This document shows, piece after piece, positions 58,124 through 64,000 of a stretch of DNA of 64,000 nucleotides. The position numbers were made by a program, and so were the translations under genes. Source of the stretch: Citrobacter farmeri (GTDB taxonomy: Bacteria; Pseudomonadota; Gammaproteobacteria; Enterobacterales; Enterobacteriaceae). Location: NCBI RefSeq assembly GCF_019048065.1, contig NZ_CP077291.1, positions 2,232,001-2,296,000 of the forward strand. The letters are read 5' to 3'. The first letter of the stretch is position 1. Each line of letters starts with the position of its first letter. The notes beneath the pieces were generated by a model. It searched no databases and was not told the origin of the DNA. It saw only the letters and a program-made list of their open reading frames with translations.

Positions 58124-59434
58124 TCAGGCCGCAGACGGGGTTAGCGTAATGCGATCCAACGGTCCAACAATAAACAGGTAGGAAATCAGGCCAATGAGTC
58201 CCATTGAGCCGACGTACAGAATGGCGAAGTCAAACGACTGGGTATTGGCAAGGATCACGCCGATCACCAGTGGCGTGATGATACTGGCCATGTTGCCGCA
58301 CATATTGAAGACGCCACCCGCAATGCCCAGCACCTCTTTCGGTGACGTATCGCTGAGGACGCACCAGCCGAGATTACCAAACCCTTTGGCGAAAAAGGCC
58401 AGGCTCATCGCAGCAATGACGACGAACTCCGAAGAGGTGTAGTTAGCAATAACAATCACGCAGGAGAGCAGCATGCCGCAAATCACTGGCAGTTTGCGCG
58501 CGATGGTGAGGCTGTAGCCGCGTTTGAGCAACCAGTCGGAGAAGACGCCGCCGAGCAAGCCACCGATAAATCCGGCAATCGCCGGGATGCTGGCGACAAA
58601 ACCCACTTTCAGAATCGACATCCCCTTGGCCTGGTACAGATAGGTCGGGAACCAGGTCAGGAAGAACCAGGTGATAGAGGTGACGCAAAACTGCCCGATG
58701 TAGACACCGATCATCATCCGGTTGACGCAGACGGTTTTGATCTGGGCGAGCGAGACCTTCTGCGGCTCCTTTTTACTGCCAAGCATCGGTTCACCACCGC
58801 CCTCGCGAATATAATCAATTTCCTGTTGATTCACTTTGGGATGGTGCATCGGATCTTTGATTTTAATTAACCAGAAGACGCCGAGAATAACGCCAATGGC
58901 ACCGATATAATAAAAGACAAAATGCCAGCTCAGGTTATGCAAAATAATGGTCATCAGCGGGGTAATAATCCCCAGCGAGATATACTGCGCTGCCTGATAA
59001 ACCGAGGTGACAAATCCACGCTCATTATTCGGGAACCACTGTACGCTTAAGCGACTGTTTGCCGGGAAGGCTGGCGCCTCGATTGCGCCCATCAATAAGC
59101 GCAGAATAATCAGGACGATCAGTGGGCTGGCGTACAGATAGATGGTGCCCTGAAACATCGTCACCAGCGACCAGCCGATCAGCGCGCAGCCATACACCAG
59201 ACGCGAGCCGTAGCGGTCTAATAACCAACCGCCGGGTAATTGCATGATCACATACGCAATACCAAAGGAAGAAAAAGCCAGTCCCATTGCTTCCGGGTCA
59301 AAGCCTAATTCCTTACTCATAATCGGCGCGACGACGGATAAGGTTGCCCGGTCGGCATAATTAAATACGGTGGCAAGAAATAAAAATATAAGAATGCTGT
59401 AACGCACTTTGGTGCGCTTTATCATTGTGCTCAT
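58124..59434 (-). CDS. MFS sugar-acid permease (ACS family), probable galactarate/talarate importer
   Basis: A 12-TM major facilitator of the anion:cation symporter family (GudP/GarP/DgoT type), 436 residues. The family signature VFNYADRATLSVVAP lies in TM1, with GWLLDRYGSRLVYG in the first cytoplasmic loop. It lies 72 bases downstream of the dehydratase gene, in the same operon, so the substrate is most likely galactarate or L-talarate. A strong terminator follows. I recognise the pair from Salmonella (STM3697-3698), where it sits elsewhere. Confidence 0.88.
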   Translation of the reverse strand: MSTMIKRTKVRYSILIFLFLATVFNYADRATLSVVAPIMSKELGFDPEAMGLAFSSFGIAYVIMQLPGGWLLDRYGSRLVYGCALIGWSLVTMFQGTIYLYASPLIVLIILRLLMGAIEAPAFPANSRLSVQWFPNNERGFVTSVYQAAQYISLGIITPLMTIILHNLSWHFVFYYIGAIGVILGVFWLIKIKDPMHHPKVNQQEIDYIREGGGEPMLGSKKEPQKVSLAQIKTVCVNRMMIGVYIGQFCVTSITWFFLTWFPTYLYQAKGMSILKVGFVASIPAIAGFIGGLLGGVFSDWLLKRGYSLTIARKLPVICGMLLSCVIVIANYTSSEFVVIAAMSLAFFAKGFGNLGWCVLSDTSPKEVLGIAGGVFNMCGNMASIITPLVIGVILANTQSFDFAILYVGSMGLIGLISYLFIVGPLDRITLTPSAA

Positions 59435-59506
59435 TCTCTACTCCTCGGTAAGGGCAGAAAGCGTTCTGTAAGGTAAGAGGGCGGGAATGATTCCCGCCAG
59501 CGGTGA

Positions 59507-60703
59507 TCAGGGGCGTTTGCCAAATTCGCAGCTTAGTTGAGTCCAGCGGCGTGCCTGCTCGCTCAGAGTAAAGCCCAGACCGTGACGATCGGAGATCCAC
59601 ATGCGACCGTCGCGCAGTTCAAGCTGTTCGTTGAACAGCGGGTTCAGCCACTCGAAATGCTCCAGCCACGGCTCCAGCGGATAGGCGGCGGACAGATGGA
59701 GGTGAACTTCCATGGCAAAGTGTGGCGCAAGTTTACGCCCGTGTTTTGCGGCCAGATCCATAATCTTCAGGAACGGTGAAATGCCGCCAACGCGCGGAGC
59801 ATCAGGCTGGACGAAGTCGCTGGCGTTCCCCAGAATCAGCTGTTCATGCTCGCGGAAGCTGGTGAGCATTTCACCGGTCGCGATAGGCGTATCCAGCGCC
59901 GCGGCTAGCTGGGCGTGACCTTCAACATCGTAGGCATCCAGCGGCTCTTCAATCCAGATGAGATTGAACTGCTCCATTTTGCGCCCCATGCGGATTGCCG
60001 TTTCGCGATCCCACTGTTGGTTGGCATCCACCATTAACGGGAAGTCATCACCCAGCGCTTCGCGGACGGCGGTTAAGCGGCGGATGTCCTCGGCGCAGTT
60101 GGGTTGACCGACTTTCAGCTTGATCCCGCCGATGCCATTTTCGCGTGAAATCACGACATTTTTCAGCACCTGATCGAGCGGAGTATGCAGGAAACCACCG
60201 GAGGTGTTGTAGCACTGCACAGAATCCCGGTGCGCGCCCAGCAGTTTTGCCAGCGGCAGGCCAGCACGTTTGGCTTTCATGTCCCAGAGGGCGATATCGA
60301 TAGGGGAGATGGCCTGTACCGCCATTCCGCTGCGGCCAACGGAGGCGCCAGCCCACAGCAGCTTGGTGTAGATCTTGTCGATATCATTCGGATCTTCACC
60401 CAGCAGGTTGTCGGCGATCTCTTTGGCATGAGCGTAAATCCCCTGGCCGCCGGCTCGTTTTGAATAGCTGAAACCGACACCTTCGAATCCATCGCGACTG
60501 CGGATCTCCGCGATAATGATTGCCACCTCGGTCAGCGGTTTCTGGCGACCGGTCAACACTTTGGCGTCACTTACCGGAGTTGCCAGCGGCAGAAATGCCA
60601 GTGACAGCTTCACCCACTCGATACGATCGCCGGTTTCCGCCGCCGTTCTGGCATTGGCTGCTTTGGCATAGGTTACGGCGTCAGAATTCGCGCTTAAAGA
60701 CAT
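59507..60703 (-). CDS. L-talarate/galactarate dehydratase
   Basis: Enolase-superfamily (mandelate racemase subgroup) enzyme that dehydrates L-talarate and galactarate and can epimerise them. The start at 60703 (MSLSANSDAVTYAKAAN) has AGGAGAATGAC upstream and gives 398 residues, nearly identical to the characterised Salmonella TalrD/GalrD. Catalytic parts are the KLK motif in GGIKLKVGQ, metal ligands in MVDANQQW, WIEEPLD and IATGEML, and the His in LAPHFAMEVH. The longer open frame upstream is not coding. It is divergent from a LacI regulator, with two operator-like repeats between them. Confidence 0.93.
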   Translation of the reverse strand: MSLSANSDAVTYAKAANARTAAETGDRIEWVKLSLAFLPLATPVSDAKVLTGRQKPLTEVAIIIAEIRSRDGFEGVGFSYSKRAGGQGIYAHAKEIADNLLGEDPNDIDKIYTKLLWAGASVGRSGMAVQAISPIDIALWDMKAKRAGLPLAKLLGAHRDSVQCYNTSGGFLHTPLDQVLKNVVISRENGIGGIKLKVGQPNCAEDIRRLTAVREALGDDFPLMVDANQQWDRETAIRMGRKMEQFNLIWIEEPLDAYDVEGHAQLAAALDTPIATGEMLTSFREHEQLILGNASDFVQPDAPRVGGISPFLKIMDLAAKHGRKLAPHFAMEVHLHLSAAYPLEPWLEHFEWLNPLFNEQLELRDGRMWISDRHGLGFTLSEQARRWTQLSCEFGKRP

Positions 60704-60726
60704 GTCATTCTCCTGATTGATGTAAA

Positions 60727-60742
60727 ATGATTGCGCTAACAT
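60727..60742. promoter_or_regulatory. LacI/GntR-type operator 1
   Basis: ATGATTGC-GCTAACAT resembles the palindrome ATGTTAGC-GCTAACAT, with the GC centre typical of LacI-family sites. It lies 24 bases upstream of the dehydratase start. The surrounding 20 bases (60726-60745) recur at 60879-60898 with one change. Confidence 0.6.
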
Positions 60743-60879
60743 TTCTATTCTTATGGCAGAAATTAATCCAGAGAGTTGATGCTGAATTGAACAATCGATC
60801 ACATATGGCGAATAAAAAAGGGAAATTCCTGTAGCGCTGGTCACGATCCAAAACATTCTGGTAAAATGCACAACATTGA

Positions 60880-60895
60880 ATGATGGCGCTAACAT
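60880..60895. promoter_or_regulatory. LacI/GntR-type operator 2
   Basis: ATGATGGC-GCTAACAT is the second copy, 153 bases from the first in the same orientation. A tetrameric LacI-family repressor could bridge the two. Confidence 0.6.
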
Positions 60896-61020
60896 TTCAT
60901 TATGCGAGGGGGAAAGTAAGCTGCTGTATTTGCGACGTTTCCTGGTCAGAAGCTGGCAATAGCCACACGCATGATGAATAATGCACAGATAAATCAGTGA
61001 ATTTTGCAGGGGCATCCACA

Positions 61021-62025
61021 GTGAAGAGCACAAAACCACCTCGCGCGCCGACGCTGGAAGATGTTGCCCGCAGTGCTGGACTGTCGCCCATGACGGTGAG
61101 TCGGGCGCTAAATACGCCGCAGCTGGTGCGGCCTAAAACGGTCGAGAAAGTGATGCAGGCGGTGCGGACGACCGGCTATATTCCTAACGCGCTGGCGGGT
61201 GGACTTGCGTCACGGCGCAGTAAATTAATTGCCATTGTGGTGCCGCAGATCAATAACAATATGTTCGTCGATACGATCCAGTCGCTGAGCGATGAACTGG
61301 CAAGGCGTGGCTATCATATTCTCCTGTGCGTGGCGGGATATACCGAGCAGACGGAAGCGGAACTGGTGGCAACACTGCTTTCCCGGCGTCCCGACGGTGT
61401 CGTATTAACCGGCATCCACCACACCAGCGAACTGAAAAAAGTTATTCTGAATGCGGCCATTCCGGTGGTCGAAATCTGGGATCTCACACCAACCCCGCTC
61501 GATATGCTGGTCGGTTTCTCCCATGAAAAAGTCGGGCAGGCCACCGGAGAGTATTTAGTGAGTAAAGGGTATCGTCGTCCCGGTTTGCTGTGGACGGCCG
61601 ATCGCCGCGCCGGTCAGCGTAAGCAGGGGCTATGCAGCGTTCTGGCTCGTCATGATATTTATGATGTGCCGCAGGTCGATGTGCCGCTCCCGGCATCGCT
61701 GTCGCTGGGACGCAGCGGACTCACGCAACTCTTCAGCGAAGGGGCATTCGACGTGATTGTCTGCAGTTCCGACACGCTGGCGCAGGGCGCGATGATGGAA
61801 GCGGAAAGCCGTGGATTACGTATTCCGCAGGATTTAGCCGTCATCGGTTTTGGCGATCTCGATTTTGCCGCCAGTAATCGCCCGTCAATCACCACCGTCA
61901 GCGTTGACCGCCGTGCCATTGGCCAGCGTGCCGCCACGCTGTTGGCGAATCGCATCGAACAGACGACAGTGGAAGAGGCCATTATCGATATCGGTTTCCA
62001 CCTTATTGAGCGTGAGTCCGCATAA
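61021..62025 (+). CDS. LacI-family regulator of the galactarate/talarate genes
   Basis: Repressor of the GntR-like branch of LacI proteins. The helix-turn-helix is TLEDVARSAGLSPMTVSRALN (about 10-30). The hinge helix follows (NALAGGLASRRS), then a periplasmic-binding-type effector domain. A GTG at 61021 with AGGGG eight bases upstream gives 334 residues. A GTG at 60997 is open but lacks a ribosome site. It is divergent from the dehydratase-permease operon and is the natural candidate to bind the two operators. Confidence 0.88.
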   Translation: MKSTKPPRAPTLEDVARSAGLSPMTVSRALNTPQLVRPKTVEKVMQAVRTTGYIPNALAGGLASRRSKLIAIVVPQINNNMFVDTIQSLSDELARRGYHILLCVAGYTEQTEAELVATLLSRRPDGVVLTGIHHTSELKKVILNAAIPVVEIWDLTPTPLDMLVGFSHEKVGQATGEYLVSKGYRRPGLLWTADRRAGQRKQGLCSVLARHDIYDVPQVDVPLPASLSLGRSGLTQLFSEGAFDVIVCSSDTLAQGAMMEAESRGLRIPQDLAVIGFGDLDFAASNRPSITTVSVDRRAIGQRAATLLANRIEQTTVEEAIIDIGFHLIERESA

Positions 62026-62090
62026 ACTGACCCTGGCGTACATACAACTGTGCTCGTTTTTAGCTTCACACTGATAATAAGGAACCTGTA

Positions 62091-62318
62091 ATGCCACACG
62101 TTGATATCAAATGTTTTCCGCGCGACCTGAATGATGACCAAAAATCGGCGCTGGCCTCAGAAATTACTGAGGTGATCGTTCGTCATTTAAAAAGCAAGGA
62201 GCGCTCGGTGAGCGTGGCGCTGACCGAAGTTCCGGAGGAAGAGTGGCAGGGGGTGTGGGATACCGAGATTGCCCCGCAGATGGATGTGCTGATTAAAAAA
62301 CCAGGCTACAGCATGTAA
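62091..62318 (+). CDS. pptA: 4-oxalocrotonate tautomerase-like PptA (YdcE)
   Basis: Small tautomerase, 75 residues (77 in E. coli PptA, whose last two residues are missing here). After Met removal Pro1 is the catalytic base (PHVDIKCFP). E. coli PptA tautomerises phenylpyruvate; the natural substrate is unknown. It lies 65 bases after the LacI gene and may share its transcript. It is convergent with the sulfatase, with a terminator between. Confidence 0.93.
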   Translation: MPHVDIKCFPRDLNDDQKSALASEITEVIVRHLKSKERSVSVALTEVPEEEWQGVWDTEIAPQMDVLIKKPGYSM

Positions 62319-62323
62319 TAAAA

Positions 62324-62350
62324 CGCCCGGTCGGGAAGGCTGACCGGGCG
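62324..62350. terminator. Terminator between pptA and the sulfatase gene
   Basis: Stem CGCCCGGTC/GACCGGGCG (62324-62332, 62342-62350). On the minus strand it is followed by GTTTTATTAC. It serves the convergent pair. Confidence 0.75.
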
Positions 62351-62358
62351 ACGTCGGA

Positions 62359-64000
62359 TTATGGCGTGACGATATTGAACCAGAATTCAAATTTATCCAT
62401 ATAGCCAAGCATTTCATTCAGTTTTTCTGCATTGCCGGTGATTTTTACGTCACCTTTATCTGTCGCTTCCTTCAGCGTTTCTTCTTTCAACACAATGCGG
62501 TTCAACGCATCGCGCGACAGGCTGATGGTGGCATCGGCATTGGCGTCTTCCACGTTCGCGGTGTGGTTCAGTACGCCGTTTTCCAGCTCGACTTTGTACT
62601 TACCGCCGTCGTCACCAAAATCGAAATTAAGAACCGCTTTGGCATCTGCCGCTTTTTGGCCGTTAATGTGGACGGCGAGGTAGTCGAAGAACATTTCCGG
62701 CGTCATGGCGCGCACGGTATCCCCGCTGGCGGTATTTGGCGTAGGCCCTTTCACCACACCGTTACGCAGTTCCTGCGCCCCGGTCAGGTAGAAGTTACGC
62801 CATGGGCCAGATTCCGCCTGATACCCCAGCTGTTCCAGCGCGTCCGCTTCCAGATTTCTCGCTGCCTGATTATTTGGATCGGCAAACACGACCTTGCTTA
62901 CCACCTGTGCAACCCAGCGATAGTTGCCCTGATCGTAGTCCTGTTTCGCTTTCTGCAGAATGGCGTCGGCGCCGCCCATGTATTCCACAAATTTCTTCGC
63001 GCCTTCTTCCGGCGGCAGTTCGTCCAGGGTCGCCGGGTTGCCGTCAAACCAGCCGAGATACAGCACATAGGTTGCCTTCACGTCGTGGCTGACTGAACCA
63101 TAGTAACCGCGGTTTGCCCAGGTGTTGGCGAGCGAGGGTGGCAAGGTAAAGTTTGCGGCGATTTCATCGCGGGTTAAGCCCTGGTTCGCCATTCGCAACG
63201 TCTGGTCGTTGATATAGCGATACAAATCTCGCTGGCTTTTCAGCAATTTGACCACATTGTCATTCCCCCAGGTCGGCCAGTGGTGCTGCGCAAGGATAAT
63301 TTCGGCCTTATCGCCCCACAGGGTAAGCGCTTCATTAATGTATTTGGACCACGGGAGAGGCTGACGAATTTTGGCACCACGCAACGAATAGGTGTTGTGC
63401 AGGGTATGGGTGACGTCCTCTGCGGTTTCGATAATTTTCTTCTCTTCGATATACCACAGCATTTCGGATGGGGCTTCAGAACCCGGCGCCATCAGGAAAT
63501 CATAGGTCAGTCCGTCAATGACCTCTTTTTGCCCGGTTTTGGTAATGTAATTGGTTGGCGCGATCAGCGTCACCGTACCGGCGGAGGTGGTGGTTCCCAG
63601 ACCTGCGCCAACCTGACCTTTAACATCCGGTTTCAGCAGGTTGCCGTACATGTAGCTGGCGCGGCGACTCATCACGTTCCCGGCCATGATATTTTCTGAT
63701 ACCGCTTCTTCCATGAATCCGGCAGGGGCGTAGATTTTCACCTTACCTGCTTTTACATCGGCTTCATCGACCACGCCGCGCACGCCGCCGTAGTGGTCAA
63801 CGTGGCTATGGGTATAAATCACCGCGACGACCGGTTTTTTGCTCCGATTTTTAAAGTACAACTCCATACCCACTTTTGCCGTTTCCGCAGAAACCAGCGG
63901 ATCGACAACAGTAATCCCGTCTTTACCTTCGATAATTGTCATATTCGACAGGTCAAGATTACGGATCTGATAAACGCCTTCCGTCACCTCAAACAGGCCG
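62359..64000 (-). CDS. Alkyl/aryl-sulfatase, metallo-beta-lactamase type (BDS1/SdsA/YjcS family), 5' end cut off
   Basis: The frame stays open to the window edge: upstream of the GTG at 63987 the codons read GLFEV, so the start lies outside and about 115 N-terminal residues, including any signal peptide, are missing. What is seen is the metallo-beta-lactamase domain with THSHVDHYGG (zinc ligands), the QHHWPTWG segment, a helical dimerisation domain (SRDLYRYINDQTLR onward) and the C-terminal SCP2-like domain (VHINGQKAADAKAVLNFDF). Enzymes of this family hydrolyse primary or secondary alkyl sulfates such as SDS. E. coli YjcS is a homologue at another locus. Confidence 0.88.
   Translation of the reverse strand, partial: GLFEVTEGVYQIRNLDLSNMTIIEGKDGITVVDPLVSAETAKVGMELYFKNRSKKPVVAVIYTHSHVDHYGGVRGVVDEADVKAGKVKIYAPAGFMEEAVSENIMAGNVMSRRASYMYGNLLKPDVKGQVGAGLGTTTSAGTVTLIAPTNYITKTGQKEVIDGLTYDFLMAPGSEAPSEMLWYIEEKKIIETAEDVTHTLHNTYSLRGAKIRQPLPWSKYINEALTLWGDKAEIILAQHHWPTWGNDNVVKLLKSQRDLYRYINDQTLRMANQGLTRDEIAANFTLPPSLANTWANRGYYGSVSHDVKATYVLYLGWFDGNPATLDELPPEEGAKKFVEYMGGADAILQKAKQDYDQGNYRWVAQVVSKVVFADPNNQAARNLEADALEQLGYQAESGPWRNFYLTGAQELRNGVVKGPTPNTASGDTVRAMTPEMFFDYLAVHINGQKAADAKAVLNFDFGDDGGKYKVELENGVLNHTANVEDANADATISLSRDALNRIVLKEETLKEATDKGDVKITGNAEKLNEMLGYMDKFEFWFNIVTP

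Noticed and set aside
60785..60810. CRP site upstream of the dehydratase gene
   Set aside because: Only the TGTGATC half-site is good on the minus strand; the second half matches two of five bases.
60704..61039. Long N-terminal extension of the talarate dehydratase
   Set aside because: It runs through both operators and into the divergent regulator; the 398-residue form matches the known enzyme.

Overview
The window reads as chromosome of an enterobacterium close to Escherichia, Salmonella and Citrobacter. From position 145 to about 62.3 kb it follows the E. coli K-12 order trg-ydcI-ydcJ-opgD-ydcH-rimL-ydcK-tehAB-ydcL-ydcO-sutR-rlhA-hicAB-ydcRSTUV-patD-yncL-ortT-ydcY-ydcZ-mnaT-curA-mcbR-yncD-yncE-ansP-yncG-pptA. 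The proteins are close enough to recognise one by one. Extra modules sit between these genes. Several of them (sgc operon beside ydcH, srfABC beside ortT, the talarate/galactarate genes) are ones I associate with Salmonella, while the pcaGH and CIO-type oxidase inserts are not, so Citrobacter or a near relative is my best guess. I see no tRNA, rRNA, CRISPR array, insertion sequence or prophage. REP elements are scattered in several gaps.

Layout. 0-10.6 kb: the Trg chemoreceptor with a sigma-28 promoter, the LysR regulator YdcI, a family II pyrophosphatase and protocatechuate 3,4-dioxygenase (pcaHG) inserted between ydcI and ydcJ, then ydcJ, an extra carboxylesterase, the Tat-exported glucan protein OpgD, and YdcH. 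10.7-16.2 kb: a complete sgcXBCQAER operon (PTS permease plus sugar-phosphate enzymes) with a good CRP site and a pair of inverted operator-like repeats. 16.4-26.2 kb: RimL, YdcK, the tellurite genes tehAB, YdcL, an EamA exporter divergent from an AraC regulator, YdcO divergent from SutR, and RlhA. 26.3-28.8 kb: a cyanide-insensitive-type bd oxidase with a DUF2474 small subunit. 29-37 kb: HicAB toxin-antitoxin, YdcR, and the RpoS-type ydcSTUV-patD operon for putrescine uptake and oxidation. 37-46.5 kb: small proteins YncL and OrtT, the srfABC operon, and a DppA-like binding protein with YdcY. 46.6-57 kb: YdcZ/MnaT, a cupin XRE regulator, CurA, McbR, YncD/YncE, AnsP, and an Aer-like PAS chemoreceptor. 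57-64 kb: glutathione transferase YncG, a galactarate/talarate permease and dehydratase divergent from a LacI regulator, PptA, and an alkyl sulfatase cut by the window edge.

The points I would look at first are: an apparently orphan protocatechuate dioxygenase beside a PcaQ-like LysR gene, with a PcaQ-like palindrome in its promoter; SrfABC, which combines an actin/Hsp70-type ATPase (SrfB) with a dynamin-like protein whose GTPase motifs look dead (SrfC); a Trg receptor carrying the NWETF methylation tail that the E. coli protein lacks; a regulator predicted to be translated from a leaderless mRNA; and paired palindromes in the ydcO-sutR and talarate promoters. Start codons differ from the longest open frame in many genes and are argued in the entries.
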